NCBI RefSeq assembly: GCF_900115665.1
Contig: NZ_FOXH01000004.1
Location: 199,257 to 263,256, forward strand
Length of the DNA stretch: 64,000 nt
Direction: 5' to 3'
Source: Pseudarcicella hirudinis
GTDB taxonomy: Bacteria; Bacteroidota; Bacteroidia; Cytophagales; Spirosomataceae
Shown: positions 51,486-60,285 of the stretch, piece after piece
Layout of the letters: each line of letters starts with the position of its first letter
How positions within the stretch are numbered: position 1 is the stretch's first letter
The notes under the pieces: model-generated
Databases searched by the model: none
Told to the model about the DNA's origin: nothing
Seen by the model: only the letters and a program-made list of their open reading frames with translations
Translations under genes and position numbers: made by a program

Positions 51486-53600
51486 TCAACATATCACCTC
51501 AACCCGCGTTAAGTCAGGATTTCCGGTTTCAGTAAAAATAACCTTTGCCCCGACTTTCCGGCTCAGTTCATCCACCAGATGCAAACCCAGACCAGATAAG
51601 GATTTTCCTGAATGTTTATTTGCCAGCAAATACTCGTATTGTTCCTGTGAGAAATACCCTCCTGAATTGGTAACAGATAAATACTTTTTCCCCATCCCCT
51701 CTTCAAAATCAATCAGAATTTCACTTCCTTCCGGAGCGGCTTTAATAGCATTCTGAAGGAGATTTCTTACAATTGTCTGTAAGTAATATGGATCCGTTTC
51801 CAGAAAAAAATCAGAAGAAACACTGTTTTTGAACCTTATTTTCTTTCCTTCACTGTTCAGTTGCATCAATTGCAGACATTCACTCACAATTTCCAATACA
51901 TTAACCTTCCGGAATTCAGGTTTAAACTGATTCATCTGGGTTTTACTCCAAAGCAGCAAATCTTCCATCGTTTCAAGTAATGAGCCCGTAGCTGTCTGAA
52001 TTTTACTACTTAATTCTGCTTTTTTTTCCTCTGTCAGTAAGTTAGGATTCAGCTGCTGGAGTTTCAGAAACTGATAAACCTGACTTATCGGAGAACGCAG
52101 GTCGTGACTGATGATGCTAAAAAGTTTTGCTTTGGTCTGATTTGCCTCGTCTAAAAATATATTCAATTCGGCGAGGGTCTTATTTTTATTATCCAGCTCA
52201 TCAGCCGAACGTTTTTTATTCCTGTAAATAATCCAAAGCAATATGGCCACTAAGCTCAGTAAACTCAATCCGGCGATGAACCAAAGTTTCTGACTTTTTG
52301 CATATGAAAGCTCTATCTCCTGGTTGTCAATCTGTCGTTGTTTTTCTTTATTCTGAAATTTAGCTTCAACTTCAGCAATCGTCCTTTTCGAAGATTCCGC
52401 ATAAAGCGTGTCCTGCATTCTGCTATAAATTTCATAATGATTCAGAGCCTTATCCCAGTCGTGAATGGCACGGTAACTTTCTGCCAGTTTTTGCTGAATA
52501 GAAGCATATATTTCCCGGTCGAAATGATAAGCCTTTACAGAAGCGGCTTCCAGAAAGACAATAGCCTGCTTAAAATCTCCCTGCTCAAATTTCACTTTTC
52601 CCATGGCGGTATTTGCTTCCATCAGAATTTCATCATCTTCTGACTTTCCGGCAAATCTTAAGGCATTTCGGGCATATTGCAAAGCCTGATCTTTCTTTTT
52701 GTTTGTTAAAAAGTAATCGGCAAAGCTTCTGTTGGCATAACTGAGATTGATGTACAAGGAATCTGCCTCTCCCATTTTGCTATACAACCGCCTGAAGTAT
52801 TGCTGCGCACTATCCGGTTTATTCATGCTCAGATAAGCAACAATGTAGTCGTTATACATAAAAGCCTCTCCCTCTCTGGAATTTTTGAGATACCCTTTGC
52901 TGTAATCCAGGTATTCCAGGACTTTTTCCATCTGCTTCATTTTCAGATAAGCCCCGACAATCTGCAGATATGAAATACCAATGTTGTCTCTGTTGGAGCC
53001 ATCATCATCCGAAAGCATTTTTTTCCGGTAATCTATCGCTTTTAATTTATACGAAATAAAACGCTCATACTGAGAAAGATCAAGGTAATACTCACCAATA
53101 CTCCCGTTCAGAATAGCCTGAGAATAGACATCTTTGGTGGTATCAACTATTGCCTTGATGTATTGAATCAATGTATCTCTTTTTGAAAATTTCCGAACCG
53201 AATAATACATATAATTCAAGCGCATCAGTGCATTCACTTCATCTTTCAGACTATGAGCTTTCAACGCATAAGCATTGGCTTGTTCATAATAAATGATTGC
53301 CTGTTCGTACTGATTATTTGAATATTCATATCCATACCCTGTAAAATAAGCAAACTGAGACATTTTCTGATAATTGTTCGTATGAGAACAAAGGCCTGTT
53401 CCCTGCTTTGCGGCAATAATCAGCAAAGGATAGTTATTGGCATCAACCAGGTCATTACAGTATTTAGTCCAGCGCTCCAGCTTCGCTTCGATAGACTTAT
53501 ATCCGGAAAGTTCGGGTTTTTGCTGAGCCTTTACTGGTGTAAACAGTGGTATTAGAAGAGAGAAAATTAACAGCCGGAAATAAGCCTTCATATTTTTCAT
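51486..53600 (-). CDS. TPR-containing sensor histidine kinase
   Basis: A 704-residue kinase. A signal peptide (ending near VKAQ, residue 25) precedes about 390 residues of helical TPR-like repeats in the periplasm. A membrane helix follows at about 434-455 (LWFIAGLSLLSLVAILLWIIY), then a coiled coil. The phospho-acceptor is His499 in SIISHDLRSPISQVYQF. The ATP-binding motifs are NLLQNAIKAAPEGS and a degraded SLSGLGLHLV G2 box. No response regulator gene is adjacent, so it is an orphan. This architecture is common in Bacteroidota. Confidence 0.92.
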   Translation of the reverse strand: MKNMKAYFRLLIFSLLIPLFTPVKAQQKPELSGYKSIEAKLERWTKYCNDLVDANNYPLLIIAAKQGTGLCSHTNNYQKMSQFAYFTGYGYEYSNNQYEQAIIYYEQANAYALKAHSLKDEVNALMRLNYMYYSVRKFSKRDTLIQYIKAIVDTTKDVYSQAILNGSIGEYYLDLSQYERFISYKLKAIDYRKKMLSDDDGSNRDNIGISYLQIVGAYLKMKQMEKVLEYLDYSKGYLKNSREGEAFMYNDYIVAYLSMNKPDSAQQYFRRLYSKMGEADSLYINLSYANRSFADYFLTNKKKDQALQYARNALRFAGKSEDDEILMEANTAMGKVKFEQGDFKQAIVFLEAASVKAYHFDREIYASIQQKLAESYRAIHDWDKALNHYEIYSRMQDTLYAESSKRTIAEVEAKFQNKEKQRQIDNQEIELSYAKSQKLWFIAGLSLLSLVAILLWIIYRNKKRSADELDNKNKTLAELNIFLDEANQTKAKLFSIISHDLRSPISQVYQFLKLQQLNPNLLTEEKKAELSSKIQTATGSLLETMEDLLLWSKTQMNQFKPEFRKVNVLEIVSECLQLMQLNSEGKKIRFKNSVSSDFFLETDPYYLQTIVRNLLQNAIKAAPEGSEILIDFEEGMGKKYLSVTNSGGYFSQEQYEYLLANKHSGKSLSGLGLHLVDELSRKVGAKVIFTETGNPDLTRVEVIC

Positions 53601-53683
53601 AAATACTTGTAAAGGTTATTTAACATACGGATTACTAAGCTGAAAGGACTGATATTTATTATCTGAAATTAAAAATAAGCATA

Positions 53684-53731
53684 AAATCCGTTAGATTTAA
53701 GTTCATAAGGTAACTTAAATCTAACGGATTT
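53684..53731. terminator. Long perfect inverted repeat, probable terminator
   Basis: A perfect 20-base-pair stem (53684-53703 with 53712-53731) has an 8-base loop and lies 20 bases past the stop of the secreted phosphatase-like gene. It is unusually long for a simple terminator and AT-rich outside a short ATCCG core. Confidence 0.7.
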
Positions 53732-53751
53732 GCTTTCATTTTTTCACTGGA

Positions 53752-56700
53752 TTATTTCCTGATCACTTTTAGCAAGCCTGACTTCGTTTTAGTTTGCAGA
53801 TACAAGAGATAAATCCCAGCCGGATGATATAGTAATTTGTTATTTATGGAATCATTTAATTCTCTCAGTTTTCCTGAATTTTGCCAAATAACTTTTCCTT
53901 CAATTGTAGTTAAAGCCGCGTCAATATTATCACCGCGTAAAGAAGGTTCATTACTCAGAATCTCAACAATTCCATCTGTTGGATTAGGGTAAATATAAAA
54001 CCATGAATTATATTCTACTTCACTCGCTAATAAAATCTGGGTTATTGCATCTGCATTAATGAATTGAGACTTTCCTTCACTAGTCACACTTCGCAAACGA
54101 TAATAATATTTCTTATTCGGTTCCAGACCAGTATCAGTAAAAAGAAATGTTCCGGAAGGAATGTCAGCTATTTTACTAAAATTAATATTATCTGCGGATC
54201 GTTCCAGCTCACTTTTTTTAACATCTTTATTATTATCCTTCCAAGTAATATTAATACTCTGGTAATCAGAAGAAATAGCTTGCATATCACTCGGAGGATT
54301 GATAATAAATTGAAACCTTGCTTTTACAGGATAATGGTAAGTCAACAAATTTTTAGTATAATTAGTATGAATCTCCAAATTTGTCGAATTTAACAAATAG
54401 CTATTTTCCAATTCATTAGAAACCATAATATGATCAGTCAAAAAAAGGTTATAATTAGCATATAACTTTTCATCTAAAGCCTTTGTAAGTATCTGATAAT
54501 TTCCGGGATCATCAACAAATATCTTGTAAGTCGATTCTTTAGTAAGAGAGGTTTCTGAAGTTGTCCGGATTATATCATCATTAAAATCACCTGCAATAAG
54601 AAGATTGTCTTTAGCGTAATATTTATCTAAAGAGTCCTTTAAAACTGTTAAATCTATCTGACGACGGCGATAAAACATATTGACAGTTTCCTCTTTACCA
54701 TCGAAATCATTTGCAGCTTGAATACCAATCAAATTAACTCTTTTTTTAACTCCACCAATGGTAACATTAACTGTAAACAGGTATGGGAAACGCCCTTCAC
54801 TCCAGAAAAATTTTGAACCACCAGGATAGTCAGGCAAATTACCTGTTCCCTTTAACAAAGAACCTGCCTTTATAGAATCAACTATTTCCTTTCGATAAAG
54901 GAAGCAAACCCCTCCTGTTACATCTTTTGAATAGCCATTATCATGATCGGGTGAACACAAATATTTATACTCAGGGTGTTTTTGAACAAATCTTTCCAAG
55001 AAAGGAGTCTTCGAATATGCGGATCGTATAATAACATCCTGAAGAACAATAACATCTGCCTGAAGTGAATCTATTACTTTTTGAAATTCAGCTAATCTTT
55101 CATTTTCTTCGTAAAAACCCAGATTATAAACTTTCCAGGTTGCAATATCAAATGTCTTATCATAACCTATTCCCTGGATATCTGTTTTGTATGCTGTTAC
55201 TCCGGGAATATCCTCAACAAAACGAGGCTTCAAAACGAAAGTCCCATTATTCTTGCTCACAATTCCTGTAATATTTGTCTTTCCTGAAGGTTTTGCCTGT
55301 CCTTTCAGGTTAGTATGACTGTCAACCAACATAAATCCTTTATAAGTTGAATCTGTTGCTGAAACTCTATTTCCCGAATGCATCTGGTTTATTTTATATA
55401 CTCTATCATTCAGGAAAAAAAAACTCTTGTCTTCCAACTCAATATCGTTTATTATAACTAACTCCCCCTCATGCATAGGCATTTCTGACAACTTTATTGT
55501 CTTTGCTAAAAGAGGCTTGGATACAACGTTAATTTTCTCAAAAAACATTTTCCCTGATACTTGTATAAGTTCATTAGATTTATCAATTGTCCCAACTACT
55601 CTGATAGAATCCCCTATCTGTACCGATTTTGATAAAGAATCATCGACAATAGCAATTCCTCCTGTTCCATCCTGTACAAAAACGGTATTCCCAAATTGAC
55701 TTGAGGTGATCACCCTTCCAAAAACCTCAACTACTTGTCCTTCCGCTGTCTGTTGTATCTGTTTTATACTAGGCGGCATTGGCACAGTTCCACCCAATAA
55801 CACGTAGATAGGCTCTTTTCCTTTACTAGAAAATTTCACTTCGCCTTCATATTTCCCGGGAGCTAAGTTGGGAGCCAGTCTTATTTGAAAATATGATTTC
55901 AAATCTAGATATTCCTTGGATAATTGAAATTTTTTTACAAAACAATCACCTTTTTCTATACACAGTATTTCCGGTCGAATCTCAAATTCCCCACTTACTT
56001 CTCCTTCCAGTATATTCTCATTACTCCATGCTGCTGTGAAATTTTCTTTAAAACTATTGACTGGTGTTAGTTTTTTTAATAATTCAAATCTTTCTGCATC
56101 ATGACTCATATACCAAACCATTAAAGCAGCATTATTCTCATATATAGTCGGGTAAAAAGTACCTTTTTGATATGGGTATGCCCCCGGAATTCCATCTGTA
56201 TATTTATCACTAACATTCAGGTTATCTACAAACAATTTTGATCCGGAAGCCCTCAAATACAATGTGTTAATTGCTTCACCTATATCCTTTTCACCACTTT
56301 TGACTACTAAATCCGGAACAAAGGTTTTATCCAATGGACTTTCATTAACTGACAAAGCTACCTCGTCATCATTATTACTTTTTGAATTGAACTTATAGCG
56401 ATAAAGAATGAAGTATGTCGTATGATACTCCAATCTTCTGGCAGTCAAATAAGTAGGATTATTTGTACTTTTAGCAATACCCACATTAAAGCCTGCACCA
56501 TCCTTTTTCAAAAAAAGCCTCCCAACATGCAAGGATGTATCAGCAGAACCCGTCCCAAGACTAATCAACATATTTTGATTTTCTTCTAAAGAATCTAATT
56601 TGAGCAGAAAAGAAACATAAACTTCTGCACCATCTCCGTAAATACTTTTAGACAGCGATTTTGAGATAATCTCATCCCCAGGTTCTAAAATGGCAGAATG

Positions 56701-56925
56701 TCCCACTAAAAACTTCAGACCAAGGTATTCTGAAAGAAGGCTTTTCTTTATAATCTTTATATTTCCCGGATTTTTCCCTGAAAAAGATTGCCAGTAGTTT
56801 TGTTTATAAACAGGTGTACCCGGATTACCTATAAAACCTTCTGAAAGAAGTGACTGGCCTGTTGCACCAAACTGTAACATTATCAAACCCATCAGATAAT
56901 TGTAGAATCTGTACTTTTTTTTCAC
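53752..56925 (-). CDS. Secreted endonuclease/exonuclease/phosphatase-family protein with T9SS sorting domain
   Basis: A 1057-residue exported protein. The signal peptide (to about ATGQ, residue 24) is followed by a beta-sandwich-like region (about 25-380) and an OB-fold-like region (about 385-590, with GTVPMPPSIKQIQ, VVEVFGRVI and FVQDGTGGIAIVD). The endonuclease/exonuclease/phosphatase catalytic domain covers about 600-870 (AGDFNDD near 788 and FLTDHIMVSN near 840). A fibronectin III-like domain follows (about 890-975), then the T9SS tail YIYPNPTDGIVEILSN...LLYLQTKTKSGLLKVIRK, where the PNP motif marks type A sorting. It probably acts extracellularly on nucleic acids or phosphoesters. The DNA looks more AT-rich than its neighbours. 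Confidence 0.88.
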   Translation of the reverse strand: MKKKYRFYNYLMGLIMLQFGATGQSLLSEGFIGNPGTPVYKQNYWQSFSGKNPGNIKIIKKSLLSEYLGLKFLVGHSAILEPGDEIISKSLSKSIYGDGAEVYVSFLLKLDSLEENQNMLISLGTGSADTSLHVGRLFLKKDGAGFNVGIAKSTNNPTYLTARRLEYHTTYFILYRYKFNSKSNNDDEVALSVNESPLDKTFVPDLVVKSGEKDIGEAINTLYLRASGSKLFVDNLNVSDKYTDGIPGAYPYQKGTFYPTIYENNAALMVWYMSHDAERFELLKKLTPVNSFKENFTAAWSNENILEGEVSGEFEIRPEILCIEKGDCFVKKFQLSKEYLDLKSYFQIRLAPNLAPGKYEGEVKFSSKGKEPIYVLLGGTVPMPPSIKQIQQTAEGQVVEVFGRVITSSQFGNTVFVQDGTGGIAIVDDSLSKSVQIGDSIRVVGTIDKSNELIQVSGKMFFEKINVVSKPLLAKTIKLSEMPMHEGELVIINDIELEDKSFFFLNDRVYKINQMHSGNRVSATDSTYKGFMLVDSHTNLKGQAKPSGKTNITGIVSKNNGTFVLKPRFVEDIPGVTAYKTDIQGIGYDKTFDIATWKVYNLGFYEENERLAEFQKVIDSLQADVIVLQDVIIRSAYSKTPFLERFVQKHPEYKYLCSPDHDNGYSKDVTGGVCFLYRKEIVDSIKAGSLLKGTGNLPDYPGGSKFFWSEGRFPYLFTVNVTIGGVKKRVNLIGIQAANDFDGKEETVNMFYRRRQIDLTVLKDSLDKYYAKDNLLIAGDFNDDIIRTTSETSLTKESTYKIFVDDPGNYQILTKALDEKLYANYNLFLTDHIMVSNELENSYLLNSTNLEIHTNYTKNLLTYHYPVKARFQFIINPPSDMQAISSDYQSINITWKDNNKDVKKSELERSADNINFSKIADIPSGTFLFTDTGLEPNKKYYYRLRSVTSEGKSQFINADAITQILLASEVEYNSWFYIYPNPTDGIVEILSNEPSLRGDNIDAALTTIEGKVIWQNSGKLRELNDSINNKLLYHPAGIYLLYLQTKTKSGLLKVIRK

Positions 56926-57211
56926 TTATTTTTAAGTTTACGTTTTGAATAGAACATGAAATCTAAAACAAGCATTTTTGTCTTTCAGACAAAGTTAGTT
57001 TTTTAAATATTATCTAACCCTCTTTTTATACGTAAAAAGAAGATTGCTATCTGGCAGATATTCTCTAAACTATTTCAAATACTACATTTCATTCCAACAG
57101 TTCTTCACAGAAAGGACGGAATTTGTTTAACGCTTTGATAATAAATTGCGAAATATTTCTGGTATCATCTTCCAGCAAAACCTATCCCAAATTTTTCAGG
57201 ACCAGTCATAA

Positions 57212-57676
57212 TTAAAAATGCCGGAGATACGGTCTGTTGGCAAGTGGTGAAAACGGCCAGGGTATAGCAATAAAGATGATTAACAACGCTACGGCAAACC
57301 AGATAGTCATAGTCCTGTATTTTTCAAGGTCTGTTTCCTGCCTTTTGGATAAAGAAGAACCTATGGTTATCAAAATAACCGAAATCGTCATTAAGGCGAT
57401 GTGGATCAACCCGAAAAATAAGAAATCTATTTGCTGCAAGGCTTGTCTGGTATTGGCGGTAAAATATTTAACCGTCGGGCTCTGGAAATAAAGCAGATAG
57501 CCGATAGTCATCTGAATATGGGAAATCGTAGCCGTCCAATGCCTTATTGCATTATCCGATTTAGTAAAAGCCCGGTTTCCCAACCATCCCCTCCTCCCCC
57601 GGTATATACTGTAAACTAAACTTGCCAGAACAAGCCACCTGACAAGAGAGTGGAAAAACAACAGAATAACATACAT
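57212..57676 (-). CDS. Small four-helix membrane protein
   Basis: From the ATG at 57676 (MYVILLFFHSLVRWLVLASL) the protein has 154 residues and four hydrophobic helices: about 1-22, 45-65 with ISHIQMTIGYLLYF, 80-103 and 121-142. Conserved-looking His8-Ser-x-x-Arg-Trp, His44-Trp and His51 lie near the membrane faces, reminiscent of cytochrome-b-like or copper-handling small membrane proteins, but no family is recognised with confidence. The upstream start (57727) adds 17 residues and is less natural. No operon partner is evident. Confidence 0.75.
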   Translation of the reverse strand: MYVILLFFHSLVRWLVLASLVYSIYRGRRGWLGNRAFTKSDNAIRHWTATISHIQMTIGYLLYFQSPTVKYFTANTRQALQQIDFLFFGLIHIALMTISVILITIGSSLSKRQETDLEKYRTMTIWFAVALLIIFIAIPWPFSPLANRPYLRHF

Positions 57677-57833
57677 TTTACTGAGAATTAAGTTAAAGAT
57701 TTGACACAAATTATTGATTACCAACAATTTTCAGACAAAACCATTACATTGATCTTAGCCTTCTTATTATTAGATCCGATAAGGCAAAGGTCTGCAAATT
57801 CTCAGAACAATGTTAGGATTTTCGAAGCGATAT

Positions 57834-58799
57834 TCAGGACTTTTCAATCATTTTCCGAAATTCCTGAGGAGTAACACCTTCATATTTCTTAAAAAGACGA
57901 CTGAAATAAGATTGGTCATAATGCCCGACTTCTATGGCAATTTCATTGATGGTCAGATTACTTTGGTGAAGCAACACTTTTGATTCGAGAACGATTGTCT
58001 CATCAATCCATTTTGAAGATGATTTCCCGGTAATGGCCTTAACCGATTTATTCAGGTGATTGGGCGAAACATTCAATAAAAGAGCATAATCGGTCACCCT
58101 GTGCTTTGTTCTGATATTTGAAGAAATCAACTCTTTAAACCTGTTGGTAAGAATACTTGCAGCGCTATAAGGAATATTTGAAATAGGTTTGTAAACATGG
58201 TTTATCTCGCATAGAAGCGCAAGCATATAAGACTGAATTATATCCTGATTCTGAATGCCGTTTGTTGCATACTCCTCTAAGATTCTTTTAAACAGGTTAT
58301 TTACAAATCCGGAAGTCGGCTCGTTGAGCCGGATTTCAGGATTTCCCCATATTCTCAGAAATTCAAAGTCTTTCAACAAATCACTTTTTCCGAATTTGCC
58401 TACTACAAAATCATCATGAAAACTGCATAAATACCCTTTATTAATATCAATATTCCGGAATGAAAAAACCTGTCCGGCAGGTACAATCAGGCATTCATCC
58501 TTAAAAATCTTATATGTTTCACTCCCGATATTCATGACTGCCTCTCCTTCTGTCAGGTAAATGATGGTATGATTGGTCGTTCTGGCAGGAGGTACCGGCA
58601 GTTTCATGAGTAAAATCATCTCTTCTACTTTTACCATGAAAAATTTGCCAAAATCTGATTTTAACATGGAATCTACTTTCTGCCCGGACCGGATGTACTT
58701 ATCCCGGTAAGATTCAGTATCGTAAGTTTTTATGGAATGTTTTTTAGTCAAAATAATATATTGGCATTTCGTATAACCCGGAAAGAAAGCCAGACTCAA
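57834..58799 (-). CDS. AraC-family transcriptional regulator
   Basis: A 321-residue regulator. The N-terminal cupin-like sensor part (about 60-140) includes HTIIYLTEGEAVMNIGSETYKI and LIVPAGQVFSFRNID. The C-terminal AraC/XylS domain (about 215-318) has two helix-turn-helix units and the signature INEIAIEVGHYDQSYFSRLFKKYEGVTPQEFRK, split over about 283-316. The first ATG (58799) is uncertain; an internal ATG (58667) is in frame, but the family usually keeps the YRDKYI segment before it. The inducer is unknown. Confidence 0.92.
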   Translation of the reverse strand: MSLAFFPGYTKCQYIILTKKHSIKTYDTESYRDKYIRSGQKVDSMLKSDFGKFFMVKVEEMILLMKLPVPPARTTNHTIIYLTEGEAVMNIGSETYKIFKDECLIVPAGQVFSFRNIDINKGYLCSFHDDFVVGKFGKSDLLKDFEFLRIWGNPEIRLNEPTSGFVNNLFKRILEEYATNGIQNQDIIQSYMLALLCEINHVYKPISNIPYSAASILTNRFKELISSNIRTKHRVTDYALLLNVSPNHLNKSVKAITGKSSSKWIDETIVLESKVLLHQSNLTINEIAIEVGHYDQSYFSRLFKKYEGVTPQEFRKMIEKS

Positions 58800-58915
58800 A
58801 TTTATTCAGAAATCGGCAATCCTGTTAATTAATTTTACCATAAAAAGCAGTTTTTTTGACCAAAAATCCTGAAAATATCCCTGAAAATGGACTAGTAGTG
58901 AGCAATTGACATTTG

Positions 58916-59284
58916 TTATTTCAAAGCTACAACTCCATTTCTGTATAAATCCAGTGCCTTTTGCAATATTCCTTCAATTGTTTCAATTGGTAAATCAATT
59001 TCAGGGTCAAAAAGCATAATTTTCATCCTCGAACGCTTTTCAACTATTAAAGCAGGATCATCAAATCGCTTCCCCTCCACAATACCGATATAAGGTTGAT
59101 GGTATTTTTTATGAACCCATAAATAACAAAACATTTTGCCTTTGTAGCAGAAAAAAGGCATGCCATATTTCCAGGCAGGTGTTATATTTTCATCCTGTCG
59201 CAGGATAATTTCTTTTAAAGCCTGCAAGCAGCTTCTGACAGGTTCGTCTTTTTGTAAATAAAAATCATCAATTGCGCTTAACAT
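58916..59284 (-). CDS. DUF1801 (YdhG-like) protein
   Basis: A 122-residue soluble protein. LKEIILRQDENITPAWKYGMPFFCYKGKMFCYLW (split motif WKYGMPFF near 38-45), YIGIVEGKRFDDP and RSRMKIMLF match the DUF1801 family, whose members have a TATA-binding-like fold and are linked to small-molecule or iron handling in some species. The start at 59284 is followed by MLSAIDDFYLQK. It lies 50 bases after the stop of the Nudix-type regulator on the same strand, so the two could be co-transcribed. Function is unknown. Confidence 0.85.
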   Translation of the reverse strand: MLSAIDDFYLQKDEPVRSCLQALKEIILRQDENITPAWKYGMPFFCYKGKMFCYLWVHKKYHQPYIGIVEGKRFDDPALIVEKRSRMKIMLFDPEIDLPIETIEGILQKALDLYRNGVVALK

Positions 59285-59334
59285 ATTTTCAGAGGTTAAA
59301 GTACTGCGCTATAAGGATACTGATTTCAGGCCGA

Positions 59335-60108
59335 TTAAAAAGCCAGCGCAATACCCTCCATCAATGCTTTTTCATAATTTTCTTTGTCAAATTCATACAA
59401 AAACGGAGAACGGTGCGGCCCGATACTTCTTTGTTCATCCAGTTTTTTCAGAATCCCTAAAGACATCAGTTTTTTAGGAAAATTCCTTCTGTCCAGTTGT
59501 TTACCCAGAATAGTCTCATACAATACGTGAATCTCCGGCAGGGTAAATTTCTCCGAAAGTAAATTATAACCGATAGGTTGATGATAAATTTGTAACCTGA
59601 TGGTCTGAATAGCTTTTTCAACCATTTCATTGTGGTCAAATAATAATTCCGGTATCGACTGAATATCACACCATTGGTACTCGTCATAGAAAATATCAGG
59701 ACTTATGCTCACTTTTTCAAAATCTACTACCGCATAATACCCGATTGAAATAGTTCTTTCTAATAGCCAGTTATCTTCAGGAATCGGGATCAAAAGACGC
59801 TGATCCTTATCCCAGTCTTTCTTACTTAAGCGAAAAAAACTATCTCCGAATGTGTAGAATTGTTGCAGGAATAAATCTGACAGGCTGGTTTTCTCCATCA
59901 AAATACGATTGGCCGCTTCATTCAGCGTTTCTTCATTCATGATAAAACCACCCGGTAAGCCCCATCCGTTCAGATGTTTCCATTTTACCAGTAAGATTTT
60001 TAATTGCTGATCGTGATAACCAATAATTGCACAGTCAATCGTAATATGTCTGAGATAATGTTTGTGACCATTAAGAATAAAATCCTCTACTTCTTCTTCA
60101 GTTTTCAT
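59335..60108 (-). CDS. Nudix-type transcriptional regulator (NrtR/AraR-like) with degenerate Nudix box
   Basis: A 257-residue protein with an N-terminal Nudix fold (about 20-150) and a C-terminal winged-helix domain (about 175-235, FTLPEIHVLYETILGKQLDRRNFPKKLMSLGIL). The Nudix box is GFIMNEETLNEAANRILMEKTSL. Relative to Gx5Ex7REUxEExGU, the Arg-Glu is Arg-Ile, one catalytic Glu is Lys, and the Gly is Ser, so hydrolysis is unlikely. Known Bacteroidota Nudix regulators sense sugars or ADP-ribose and bind palindromes near their own gene. The divergent ThuA/dehydrogenase gene is the natural target, and palindromes lie between them. Confidence 0.88.
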   Translation of the reverse strand: MKTEEEVEDFILNGHKHYLRHITIDCAIIGYHDQQLKILLVKWKHLNGWGLPGGFIMNEETLNEAANRILMEKTSLSDLFLQQFYTFGDSFFRLSKKDWDKDQRLLIPIPEDNWLLERTISIGYYAVVDFEKVSISPDIFYDEYQWCDIQSIPELLFDHNEMVEKAIQTIRLQIYHQPIGYNLLSEKFTLPEIHVLYETILGKQLDRRNFPKKLMSLGILKKLDEQRSIGPHRSPFLYEFDKENYEKALMEGIALAF

Positions 60109-60185
60109 CCGCTAAAATTCAATGTTTTCTATTGTTTCTTCTTTACAAATAAGCCCGGAAAGCTTTAAAAAAGAAGACCCGGGGG

Positions 60186-60260
60186 CAAATCTAATTTTTT
60201 ATTGCGTAAATTATACAAAATATCGAAATTATTGCATTAAATTTATTGCGTAAAATTTAC
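60186..60260. promoter_or_regulatory. Divergent regulatory region with two GTAAA-type near-palindromes
   Basis: GTAAATTATAC (60206-60216) and the perfect palindrome GTAAAATTTAC (60250-60260) are 44 bases apart, about four helical turns. Each is preceded by TTATTGC, which also occurs at 60229. On the minus strand TAGATTTG (60193-60186) is a good -7 box for the Nudix gene, with TTTG 22 bases upstream, so the first palindrome lies in that promoter's spacer. The second ends 25 bases before the ThuA-protein ATG. Confidence 0.6.
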
Positions 60261-60285
60261 AGAATCAAAATTATTTACAATTCCT

